In this document: piece by piece, positions 43,797 through 52,054 of the stretch
Layout of the letters: every line of letters begins with the position of its first letter
Numbering within the stretch: the stretch's first letter is position 1
Origin: Dyadobacter fanqingshengii
GTDB lineage: Bacteria > Bacteroidota > Bacteroidia > Cytophagales > Spirosomataceae
Reading direction: 5' to 3'
NCBI RefSeq assembly: GCF_023822005.2
Contig: NZ_CP098806.1
Span: forward strand, 310,001-374,000
Length of the DNA: 64,000 bases
Position numbers and translations under genes: made by a program
Notes under the pieces: generated by a model
Database searches by the model: none
Told to the model about the DNA's origin: nothing
What the model saw: the letters and a program-made list of their open reading frames with translations, nothing else

Positions 43797-45973
43797 GCGA
43801 GTTTGTACAATTTTTGAAATTATTGCAACGCAATAAGATCACGTTGATCCTGGTTCCGCTGATCACCGTGATCCTTTGCTATTTCCTCGTCCGGCGCCTG
43901 CCCGACACATTTGAATCACACGCACGCATTGCAACGGGCCTCGTAGACAAGACGGACCAGGTTGTTACCAAGGCAAAAGACGAACAGGACCAGCAGATCG
44001 CGCGCAAGTTTGAGAGCCTGATCCAGGTGCTGCGTCTGAAAAGGACCATAGATCAGGTATCTTACCGATTGATCCTGAATGATTTGAAAGGTTTGAAGGA
44101 CTCGACCTGGCGTGAACCGGTGAAAGAATTGGAATCCATGAGCAAGGCTGATAAAAGTAAAGCCATTGCCCTGATTACGCAGAAATACAAAAACCGCGAG
44201 GAGCTATTTTTGTCCAAACCTTATGAAAATTACCTGAACAACATTATTGTAGATATGGGTTACGGCGCCAATGCGCTGCGTGAAAAGCTCATCATTTACC
44301 GCACAGGCGTAGGCGATTATATCGACATTGAATTTGAGGCCGAAAATCCGGACCTGGCAGCATATGTGATCAATACGCTGAGTGAGGAGTTCATTTCCGA
44401 TAACTCGTCCCGCGTGGTTGGAAACAATAAGAAGACAATTGACTTCCTGCAAAACTTCATGCTGCAAAAACTCAGCGCATTGAACACCCGCATGAACACG
44501 CTCAGGAATTTCAAAATTCAGAACCGTGTTCTGAACCTGAATGAGCAGGCTAAAAGTATTTACGGTCAAATGGCTGATTATGAGACGAGAAGAGAGGTGG
44601 CGCAAAAGGATATCGTTGCTTTGGGTGCGGCTATCAATAACATTGACAAGAAATTTGACCCGACCGAACGGAAATATTTTGAAAGCGCGCTAACCGGCAT
44701 CAATCAGAAGATCATTGCTTCAAAAAGCAACCTGAGAGCACTGAACGAGCGATATGTGCTCAGTAATTTTGATCAGCGCCTGAAATTCAGCCTGGACTCA
44801 TTGAGGACCCAATTAACCGAGGAAATTGACGAAGCCACGGACAAGTATGCTTACAACCCGATGGCGCTGAAACAGGATCTGGTGACGCAGAAATTGCAAA
44901 TGGAAATTTCGCTGGAACTGGCTAAAAACAGCGTTGCTTCAATACAAGGTGAATTAAACCGGTTGAACCGCAAATTCGACGGACTCGTGCCGAATGAGGC
45001 GACGATCCAGGAATATGAAACCTCAATTGACATTGCCAGTAAAGAATACATTGAGGCGCTGCAACGCTATAATGAGGCGAGCCTGGAATTCAGCTTCCCG
45101 GTTTACCTGCGTCTGATCGAAAGGGCGATGCCGGGTGAAGTGCAGGCTTCCAAGAAAATGGTGCTGGTTGTGCTTTCGGGTGTTATCAGCTTCACATTCT
45201 GCGTGTTTGTGTTCTTCATTTTGTTCTACATTGATAAATCCATCCGCTATCCATTGCAACTGGCCAATGCTACCGAAAGGCCCGTGTTGGGCTATCTCAA
45301 TGCATTGGACAAAGGCTCAAACCTGAGCCTTTCGGGCATGAATGCTTCGGACGATAAGTCGATCAGGCTTTACAAAAATCTGGTTCGCTCGATCCGTTAT
45401 GAGCTTGATAATGAGATTGATGATCCGAAGATCATTGCGGTTACAAGCTTGTCGTATGGCGTTGGCAAAACTTCTTTTGTCGTAGCGCTTGCCTGGGCGT
45501 TCTCCAAAATAAACAAGTCGGTGCTGATCATTGACGGGAATTTCGGCCAGCCGGACATTTCCAAGCTGAACCCCGATACGAGTCTGATCGAGAACTTTGT
45601 GAACAGTAGCAGCATCATCGAGGCCAAAGCGGGGCAAATCAGCATTCTGGGCAATAAGGGAGGCGACATTTCCCTGCTCGAACTGGCCGATGAAAAATCG
45701 GTTGGTGATCGGCTGCAAGTGCTGAAAACGCATTTTGACATTATTTTGGTGGAAACGGATTCGCTCACAGCCATGAACAAGGCGAAGGAATGGATCACAT
45801 TCTCGGACCGTGTGGTGGCCGTTTTTGCAGCCGGAAGATCTATTTCGGATGATGATCAGTCTAAAATCCAATATCTCAATAATCTGGAAGACAAATTCTC
45901 CGGCTGGGTGCTTACCAACACAGAGGACATTCCTGAGCAAGCTGGGAAGATCGGAAAACCGGTGGAAGTATGA
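43793..45973 (+). CDS. Wzz/GumC-type polysaccharide copolymerase with BY-kinase-like ATPase domain
   Basis: A 726-residue inner-membrane protein that controls polymer length and export. TM1 (ITLILVPLITVILCYFLVRR) and TM2 near residue 455-478 (VLSGVISFTFCVFVFFILFY) flank a large periplasmic coiled-coil domain. The cytosolic C-terminal domain resembles a bacterial tyrosine kinase: Walker A SLSYGVGKTS near 552-561 and Walker A' VLIIDGNFG. The Walker B segment reads IILVETDS, with Glu rather than the usual Asp, and the tail (AGKIGKPVEV) has no tyrosine cluster. It may bind ATP but is unlikely to autophosphorylate in the usual way. ATGA overlaps at both ends tie it to the flanking genes. Confidence 0.87.
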   Translation: MSEFVQFLKLLQRNKITLILVPLITVILCYFLVRRLPDTFESHARIATGLVDKTDQVVTKAKDEQDQQIARKFESLIQVLRLKRTIDQVSYRLILNDLKGLKDSTWREPVKELESMSKADKSKAIALITQKYKNREELFLSKPYENYLNNIIVDMGYGANALREKLIIYRTGVGDYIDIEFEAENPDLAAYVINTLSEEFISDNSSRVVGNNKKTIDFLQNFMLQKLSALNTRMNTLRNFKIQNRVLNLNEQAKSIYGQMADYETRREVAQKDIVALGAAINNIDKKFDPTERKYFESALTGINQKIIASKSNLRALNERYVLSNFDQRLKFSLDSLRTQLTEEIDEATDKYAYNPMALKQDLVTQKLQMEISLELAKNSVASIQGELNRLNRKFDGLVPNEATIQEYETSIDIASKEYIEALQRYNEASLEFSFPVYLRLIERAMPGEVQASKKMVLVVLSGVISFTFCVFVFFILFYIDKSIRYPLQLANATERPVLGYLNALDKGSNLSLSGMNASDDKSIRLYKNLVRSIRYELDNEIDDPKIIAVTSLSYGVGKTSFVVALAWAFSKINKSVLIIDGNFGQPDISKLNPDTSLIENFVNSSSIIEAKAGQISILGNKGGDISLLELADEKSVGDRLQVLKTHFDIILVETDSLTAMNKAKEWITFSDRVVAVFAAGRSISDDDQSKIQYLNNLEDKFSGWVLTNTEDIPEQAGKIGKPVEV

Positions 45974-47151
45974 AAATAGTCGAAGCGGTTTGGTTACTCA
46001 TTCAATTCCTGATCTGGTATAACCTGGTGTTTCCGGTTGTGCTGCTTATTATTTACAGTATTCGCGGTAAGGACAAGCTGGCGCCGGCACATGCGGTGGC
46101 TCCCGAACATCCGGATTATGCCATTATTGTTACAGCATACGAATATACGCAACAGCTTCCAGCGGTGGTAAGCTCGCTGCTGGAACTGGATTATCAGCGC
46201 TTTCATATTTATGTGGTCGCAGATAAATGCGACATTACCGGGCTCCATTTCCCGGCAGACAGGGTTTCGTTGCTCAGGCCGGAGCAAACCTTGGGCAGTA
46301 ACACCCGCTCGCACTTTTACGCCATCCGTCATTTTATTAGACCCCATTCACATCTGACCATTATCGATAGCGATAACCTGACAGACCCTCAATATTTAAA
46401 CGAACTGAATGTTTATTTCAAAGCCGGTTTTCAGGCAGTTCAGGGCGTCCGGGAAGCCAAGAACCTGGACAGTACTTATGCTTGTCTGGATGCGGCCAGG
46501 GATATTTATTATCATTTTTATGATGGGAAAGTGCTTTTCGGTGCAGGCTCTTCGGCAACATTGGCGGGCTCGGGAATGGCATTTACGACGGCGCTTTACA
46601 AAGAATGTCTGGGGCATCTGGACGTTACCGGAGCGGGTTTTGATAAGGTGCTCCAAGATGGCATCGTCAGCAGAAAATACCGGATTGCATTCGCAGAGAA
46701 AGCCATTGTGTACGATGAAAAAACCACGGGAAGCGATCAGCTTGTGAAGCAGCGGGCGCGCTGGATCAACACCTGGTTTAAATATTTTGCACTGGGATTT
46801 AAGATATTTTTCAGTGGCTTAACCAGCTTCAACTGGAACCAGGCCCTTTTCGGACTTGTGCTGCTCAGGCCGCCATTGTTCATATTTCTGATCCTGTCCG
46901 TTTTCTTTATGTTGATTAACCTGTTTATTTCCATTCCTGTTGCCTTTATGTGGTTTGTGGGGCTGTGTGTTTTTGTAACAGGTTTTTATATTTCGCTAAA
47001 AAGCTCGCATACGGATTCCAGGATCTATCAATCGTTGGTTAACATCCCGAAATTCATTTCTTTTCAGCTCCTCGCGTTGCTCAATGCCAGGAAGGCCAAC
47101 CAAATCTCTGTGGCCACACGAAGTAGCCAGACAGACCCTAAACAGATATAG
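45970..47151 (+). CDS. Processive family 2 glycosyltransferase (membrane)
   Basis: A 393-residue inner-membrane enzyme. An N-terminal helix (AVWLLIQFLIWYNLVFPVVL) precedes a GT-A domain with DSDN (Asp133/Asp135, the metal DxD) and the acceptor-site Asp region FDKVLQDGIVSRKYRIAF. QRARW (261-265) is the Q-x-x-R-W motif of processive cellulose/chitin-synthase-like enzymes. Three C-terminal helices follow (RPPLFIFLILSVFFMLINLF and onward). It should extend a beta-linked polymer or add a backbone sugar. There is no PilZ domain. The start codon overlaps the copolymerase stop, so translation is coupled. Confidence 0.86.
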   Translation: MKIVEAVWLLIQFLIWYNLVFPVVLLIIYSIRGKDKLAPAHAVAPEHPDYAIIVTAYEYTQQLPAVVSSLLELDYQRFHIYVVADKCDITGLHFPADRVSLLRPEQTLGSNTRSHFYAIRHFIRPHSHLTIIDSDNLTDPQYLNELNVYFKAGFQAVQGVREAKNLDSTYACLDAARDIYYHFYDGKVLFGAGSSATLAGSGMAFTTALYKECLGHLDVTGAGFDKVLQDGIVSRKYRIAFAEKAIVYDEKTTGSDQLVKQRARWINTWFKYFALGFKIFFSGLTSFNWNQALFGLVLLRPPLFIFLILSVFFMLINLFISIPVAFMWFVGLCVFVTGFYISLKSSHTDSRIYQSLVNIPKFISFQLLALLNARKANQISVATRSSQTDPKQI

Positions 47152-47162
47152 CCTCCTGCATG

Positions 47163-47309
47163 ATGAAAACTTATCCGGTTAAGACAGAGCAGAGAAAAAA
47201 GCAGACATTCGACCATCTCACGCCGATGCAAAAAAAGACGCGGCAGGTCGCCTTGCTGCTGGCCCTGGTGAGCGCATTCATTTTTTTCTTTAAAATCTTA
47301 TTCTTTTAA
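47163..47309 (+). CDS. Small single-pass membrane peptide of the exopolysaccharide operon
   Basis: A 48-residue frame fills the space between the GT2 and ligase genes. A basic N-terminal half (MKTYPVKTEQRKKQTFDHLT, then PMQKKTRQ) is followed by one hydrophobic helix (VALLLALVSAFIFFFKILFF). The TAA shares its last base with the ATG of the ligase gene (TAATG), the same coupling seen elsewhere in this operon. A second ATG directly upstream (47160) gives one more residue. The inside-positive pattern predicts an N-in membrane peptide. It could be an accessory subunit of the polymerase or glycosyltransferase. No family is recognised. Confidence 0.68.
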   Translation: MKTYPVKTEQRKKQTFDHLTPMQKKTRQVALLLALVSAFIFFFKILFF

Positions 47310-48847
47310 TGGAGAAGGATTTACAACTTTTTATTTCCAATAGCAATGCGGTTGAGCAAACCTTTAAAGGTAAGCTTCGCAAGTTGCTTTTGGTGGATAA
47401 GCTGAGCAACACGACCGGGTTGCTCATCCTTCTTTTGCTTTCGGCCGGGTTAGGCGCATTAATAGCTTACCAGGGCATCATTGCCGGCGCCTTGATCATT
47501 GTGTTAATGATCGGGCCACCATTTGTGTATGCCATTGTGGTTTTCCCGCAATTTGGAATTACGGTGCTGCTGATGCTCGCGTATCTGCTCTTTTTCGTGG
47601 GCAGGCTAGGCATTGATTTCCCACTTGGAACGGTCATGGACGGGATTCAGGGATTGCTCATTCTGGGCTTTTTCATTCGCCAGAAACGCGATCCAAACTG
47701 GACGATGTTCAAGGGGCCGATCGGGACGATGATCCTGATCTGGATTTTGTATAACATTACCGAAGTAGCCAATCCGGTTGCCGAATCGCGGTTGGCATGG
47801 GTTTACACGATCAGGGCAGTGGCGATTGTGATGCTTACGTATTTCGTGTTCATGTATCAGATCAGGACGGTGCAGCAAATCCGCTTTCTGTTAAAAATGT
47901 GGATCGGTCTGTCAACATTTGCCGCCTTGTATGCATTCAAACAGGAATTTATCGGTTTTTCAGCCGCTGAGGAAGCCTGGCTATACTCAGATCCGAACAT
48001 TAAAGAGCTGCTTTTCATTTCCGGGCACTGGCGTAAATTTTCGATCTTCTCAGATCCCGTGGCTTTTTCCTATAATATGGTGGTCAGCAGTATTTTGTGC
48101 ATTGCATTGCTATCGTATGTAAAGGAACGGTGGAAGAAAGTGGTGTTGGCGTCGCTTACCGTGATCATGTTCACTGCCATGCTTTTCTCGGGGACCAGGG
48201 GCGCATATGTGTTGCTTCCGGCAGCAATGGTTTTGTTTGTCATTTTAAAATTCAACAGGCAAGTGCTCATCGGAACAGCCATTGCAGGTGTAGGAATACT
48301 ATTTTTGATTATGGTCCCTACGACCAACTCCAACATTGTCCGCTTTCAAACTGCATTCAAACCTAACGAAGACATTTCCTTTCAGGCACGCAAGAACAAC
48401 CAGAAAAGGATCCAGCCTTATATTTTATCCCACCCCATGGGCGGCGGCCTGGGTGCGACGGGCGCCTGGGGACAGCGTTTTGCACCTCAGTCCTATCTCG
48501 CCAATTTCCCGCCGGATAGTGGTTATGTGCGGATTGCGGTGGAACTGGGCTGGATCGGCCTGGCGATATTTTGCCTGCTGATGTTCTTTATTTTGAGAGA
48601 GGGCATCAACAACTATTTCTTCATCCGAAATCCCGAACTGAAAACCTATTGTATGGCCATGCTGCTCATTGTATTTGCCTATAACATTGGCAATTATCCC
48701 CAGGAAGCGCTGGTTCAGTTTCCTTCAAACATCTATTTCTATCTCGCTGTGGCCATTATCAACATTACCAGGATCATTGATGATAAGGAGCAAGCTCGTA
48801 ACGCAAAGCTGGAAGCCCGGCCGGAAGCTCCGCTGGGAGCTATTTGA
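47309..48847 (+). CDS. O-antigen ligase / Wzy-type polymerase
   Basis: A 512-residue integral membrane protein with about ten to twelve hydrophobic segments and the Wzy_C (O-antigen ligase) core. Typical features are FSGTRGAYVLLPAAMVLFVI, the large periplasmic loop with NQKRIQPYILSHPMGGGLGA and PPDSGYVRIAVELGWIGLAI. The conserved Arg in SGTRG and the following periplasmic loop are expected catalytic parts. It either polymerises repeat units or transfers the finished chain. Its position between a processive GT2 and export genes favours polymerisation. Its 3' end overlaps a convergent acyltransferase gene by eight bases. Confidence 0.85.
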   Translation: MEKDLQLFISNSNAVEQTFKGKLRKLLLVDKLSNTTGLLILLLLSAGLGALIAYQGIIAGALIIVLMIGPPFVYAIVVFPQFGITVLLMLAYLLFFVGRLGIDFPLGTVMDGIQGLLILGFFIRQKRDPNWTMFKGPIGTMILIWILYNITEVANPVAESRLAWVYTIRAVAIVMLTYFVFMYQIRTVQQIRFLLKMWIGLSTFAALYAFKQEFIGFSAAEEAWLYSDPNIKELLFISGHWRKFSIFSDPVAFSYNMVVSSILCIALLSYVKERWKKVVLASLTVIMFTAMLFSGTRGAYVLLPAAMVLFVILKFNRQVLIGTAIAGVGILFLIMVPTTNSNIVRFQTAFKPNEDISFQARKNNQKRIQPYILSHPMGGGLGATGAWGQRFAPQSYLANFPPDSGYVRIAVELGWIGLAIFCLLMFFILREGINNYFFIRNPELKTYCMAMLLIVFAYNIGNYPQEALVQFPSNIYFYLAVAIINITRIIDDKEQARNAKLEARPEAPLGAI

Positions 48848-49907
48848 CAAGCACAGCCGCTGTGGCAACCGGCTTTTTGAAATGTTTGGCCAGCCCCATG
48901 AAGTATTTTTCGAAGTATTGATAAAGGAAATAGCTTACGATCAGTGATGCTGTTATCGTGATTCCAATGAGCAGATAGGGCTGAGAAACCGCAATGTTAC
49001 CCAAAGCTATTCTGGTTAAAACAAACACAATGGGGTGGATCAGATAAACCGAATAACTGATTTCACCCAATGTGGAAAGTCCCCATTGCACAGAAGCGGG
49101 CAGGAACGAGAAATCTGCGATATAGATCAGGTAACAAAGCAAGGTTGTTAGTGCCGAAAAGACAATGCGGTTGTTGCCCGCAGCGAGTTGGATCGGCTCG
49201 CCCTGCACAGGGTAAGTAAAAAGCGCGATAACAACTACACTTGCGAAGTAAGGAGCAAACTTCACCAGCGCCGGATGCGGCTTTCTGAGTGCGCCCAACC
49301 CCATTCCCACCAGAAAAAAGACAAACTGGTTTAAAGGACTCACATATTTGCTCCATTGCGCGCCCAACGTGGAAGCAGGGTCCAGAACAATGTAAGTGAA
49401 GTAAAAGAACGGAATCAGGAAAGCGATCAGCAGAAGGATCAGATAATTCACATTGCGCTGCGTTAAGAGCAGTATGACCGGGAACAGGACATAAAATCCG
49501 AGTTCATTCCCGATTGACCACGCACCATTGGCTACAAACATTTCCGGTTTCAAAATTCCGGGCAGTACGAGCATGTTGACGGCCATTTTTTTCAATGTGT
49601 AACTTTCTTCCGAAAGCAAAAAGGTCAGGATTGTTGCCAGCCATAAAAGCGGAACGATCCGCAATATGCGTTTGATGAAAAAGGTCCTGATCCCATTTGT
49701 ATTAAATGAATCGAAGTAAACTTTGTATAGCGTTAATCCGCTTAGGATGAAGAATATTGCCACCGCGTAGATCTTGATCACCGCCAGGGGAGAGGACGCA
49801 TCGGTTTCGCCAAAATTGAGCAAATGCATGTGGTAAAACATGATCCCAAGGGCCGCAAGGCCACGCAAATAGTCCAGGGAATGAATCCTAAGCGGTGACT
49901 TAGACAT
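48840..49907 (-). CDS. Acyltransferase family 3 membrane protein (OafA-like)
   Basis: A 355-residue integral membrane acyltransferase (Acyl_transf_3). The N-terminal signature is SLDYLRGLAALGIMFYHMHL, with Arg and His of the catalytic R-x10-H type, followed by about ten helices and a C-terminal cap (LSTLGEISYSVYLIHPIVFV). It would add an acetyl or similar group to the exopolysaccharide at the membrane. It is transcribed against the rest of the operon from a short divergent gap shared with the GT14 gene. Confidence 0.86.
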   Translation of the reverse strand: MSKSPLRIHSLDYLRGLAALGIMFYHMHLLNFGETDASSPLAVIKIYAVAIFFILSGLTLYKVYFDSFNTNGIRTFFIKRILRIVPLLWLATILTFLLSEESYTLKKMAVNMLVLPGILKPEMFVANGAWSIGNELGFYVLFPVILLLTQRNVNYLILLLIAFLIPFFYFTYIVLDPASTLGAQWSKYVSPLNQFVFFLVGMGLGALRKPHPALVKFAPYFASVVVIALFTYPVQGEPIQLAAGNNRIVFSALTTLLCYLIYIADFSFLPASVQWGLSTLGEISYSVYLIHPIVFVLTRIALGNIAVSQPYLLIGITITASLIVSYFLYQYFEKYFMGLAKHFKKPVATAAVLVK

Positions 49908-49954
49908 TTAAATTGAGGAGCCAAGTAAAATTATTTGTACAAAAATATTAAATT

Positions 49955-50833
49955 ATGCGCATATTCGTACAAACTATTATAGTGAAAATCGCTCACCTTA
50001 TACTGGCTCATTCACAACCTGCGCAAGTGGCTCGGCTGGTCACAATCCTGGCACACAGCGATGCTTATTTTTTCCTGCACATCGATAAAAAAGTGGCTAT
50101 CGCGGATTTCGAAGGAGTTTTGCCAAAAGAACGTGTGTATTTTGTTGAGAAGCGTGAGACGGTGGGCTGGGGTGCTTATAGCATTGTTCAGGCCACGATT
50201 AATGGTTTGACGGCGATCGCTTATTCGGGGCTGGACATCGGTTACATTAACCTGTTAAGCGGATCGGATTATCCTTTGAAACGAGCGGATGAGATCCACG
50301 ATTTTTTCCAAAAACAAAATGGAAAGAATTTCATGGGATTTCAGTCGGTTACTACTGAATGGACAGAAGCGATTCCACGGTTGACGCAGTATCACCTGAC
50401 CAATTACAGTTTTCCGGGAAAATATTTCGTTCAAAAATGGATGAATAAGCTGCTTCCCGCCAGGACCATGCCCGACAACCTTATTCCGGTCGGGAAATCA
50501 CAGTGGCTGAGCATAACTATGGACGCGGCAAGGCATATATTAAGCTATTTGCAGTCGCATCCGGAGGTGGTACGCTTCTTTAAACACACCTGGGCCCCGG
50601 ACGAAATCATTTTTCAAACCATTCTGTATAACTCGCACTTTCGCGATAAGATGATGAATGATAATTTGAGATATATACAATGGAAAGATGGGAAAGCCAG
50701 CCCGGAAACATTGACAATGAAGGATCAGGCCAGGTTACTCGATACGACTGCGCTTTTCGCACGAAAGTTCGATATGCATTCACAACCTGAGATACTTGAC
50801 CAGTTAGACAAGAAGATTTTTAGCTTTACGTAG
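49955..50833 (+). CDS. GT14-type (core-2/I-branching) glycosyltransferase
   Basis: A 292-residue enzyme of family GT14, related to beta-1,6-N-acetylglucosaminyltransferases and xylosyltransferases. Evidence is IAHLILAHSQPAQVARLVTI near the start, YFFLHIDKKVAIADFEGVLP, then YINLLSGSDYPLKRADEIHD, the core donor/acceptor motif with the Ser-Gly-x-Asp-Tyr-Pro signature. WAPDEIIFQTILYNSHF near residue 210 is also typical. The family usually starts near the internal GTG at 49982 (VKIAHLILAH), so the true protein may be nine residues shorter. It probably adds a branch to the polymer. A GT4 gene follows six bases later. Confidence 0.85.
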   Translation: MRIFVQTIIVKIAHLILAHSQPAQVARLVTILAHSDAYFFLHIDKKVAIADFEGVLPKERVYFVEKRETVGWGAYSIVQATINGLTAIAYSGLDIGYINLLSGSDYPLKRADEIHDFFQKQNGKNFMGFQSVTTEWTEAIPRLTQYHLTNYSFPGKYFVQKWMNKLLPARTMPDNLIPVGKSQWLSITMDAARHILSYLQSHPEVVRFFKHTWAPDEIIFQTILYNSHFRDKMMNDNLRYIQWKDGKASPETLTMKDQARLLDTTALFARKFDMHSQPEILDQLDKKIFSFT

Positions 50834-50839
50834 GTTATT

Positions 50840-52054
50840 ATGGACATCGTTATTACCGGACAGCAGGCTTGGGACGTAGAAATAGGGAGCAATTGCAAAA
50901 ACATTGCGCTCGAATTCAGCAAGCATCACCGGGTCTTGTATGTAAATTCCCCTCTCGACCGTGCCAGTTTGTTTAAAAACAGCAACGACCCTAAGGTTCT
51001 GAAGCGCCGCGAAGTGATTAAGAAGAAGCAGGACGGCCTGGAAAAAATACAGGAAAACCTTTGGGTGCTCTATCCCGACGAGCTGATTGAATCGATCAAC
51101 TGGATTTCCTCGGATAAAATTTTCGCTTTTTTCAATAAACGGAATAACCAGATTTTTGCGGATTGCATTCAACGGGAAATTACCAGGCTGGGTTTCAAGG
51201 ATATCATCCATTTCAATGACAATGATATGTTCCGGAGCTTTTTTCTCAAAGACATGCTCGAGCCCAAGTTGTCTGTATACTATTCGCGGGATTATATGCG
51301 GGCTGTGGATTACTGGAAAAAACATGGCGACCTGCTCGAACCGGAGCTGATCGCTAAAAGTGACCTCTGCGTCGCCAATTCCACGTATCTGGCCGATTAT
51401 TGCCGAAAATTCAATCCCAGTTCCTATTATGTGGGCCAGGGCTGTGATCTGGATATTTTCCTGGCAGGGAACAAAGCTGCCGAACCGGCGGATCTGAGCC
51501 ATTTGTCACGGCCGCGCATTGGGTATGTTGGCGCATTGCAAAGCATTCGACTGGATATGGACCTGCTGCAATACATTGCTGAAAAGCGGCCGGAATGGAA
51601 CATTGTGCTGGTCGGGCCGGAAGATAATGAGTTTTTAACCAGCACATTACATCAGCTGCCGAATGTGATATTCACCGGTTCACGCGACATCAGCGAATTG
51701 CCGGCTTACATAAATGCTTTTGACGTTTGCATCAACCCGCAGCTGCTCAATGAGGTTACCATCGGCAATTATCCGCGGAAAATTGACGAATATCTGGCAG
51801 TAGGAAAACCCACCGTCGCAACCAGCACCGATGCCATGAGTGTTTTTTCAGAGCATGTTTATCTGGGAAAATCGAAAGAAGATTACATTAAGCTCATAGA
51901 GCAGGCACTCTCGGAAAATTCAGAAGCCAGGATTACAGCGCGGAGAGCATTTGCGAGCTCGCACACGTGGGAGAACAGCGTGGGAGAAATTTACAAGGCC
52001 ATTGGTCTGTCAAGTTCCGATAAGAAAAACTATCATTACAGCAATTTCAGCTGA
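50840..52054 (+). CDS. GT4-type glycosyltransferase (TuaH-like)
   Basis: A 404-residue GT-B glycosyltransferase. The N-terminal half carries DIVITGQQAWDVEIGSNCKN and IIHFNDNDMFRSFFLKDMLE. The C-terminal nucleotide-sugar half has RIGYVGALQSIRLDMDLLQY, NVIFTGSRDISELPAYINAF and NYPRKIDEYLAVGKPTVATS, the E-x7-E-like retaining motif. It is related to, and may be a paralogue of, the enzyme encoded at 59652-60866. The donor sugar is unknown. Its 3' end overlaps the convergent histidine kinase gene by 19 bases. Confidence 0.84.
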   Translation: MDIVITGQQAWDVEIGSNCKNIALEFSKHHRVLYVNSPLDRASLFKNSNDPKVLKRREVIKKKQDGLEKIQENLWVLYPDELIESINWISSDKIFAFFNKRNNQIFADCIQREITRLGFKDIIHFNDNDMFRSFFLKDMLEPKLSVYYSRDYMRAVDYWKKHGDLLEPELIAKSDLCVANSTYLADYCRKFNPSSYYVGQGCDLDIFLAGNKAAEPADLSHLSRPRIGYVGALQSIRLDMDLLQYIAEKRPEWNIVLVGPEDNEFLTSTLHQLPNVIFTGSRDISELPAYINAFDVCINPQLLNEVTIGNYPRKIDEYLAVGKPTVATSTDAMSVFSEHVYLGKSKEDYIKLIEQALSENSEARITARRAFASSHTWENSVGEIYKAIGLSSSDKKNYHYSNFS

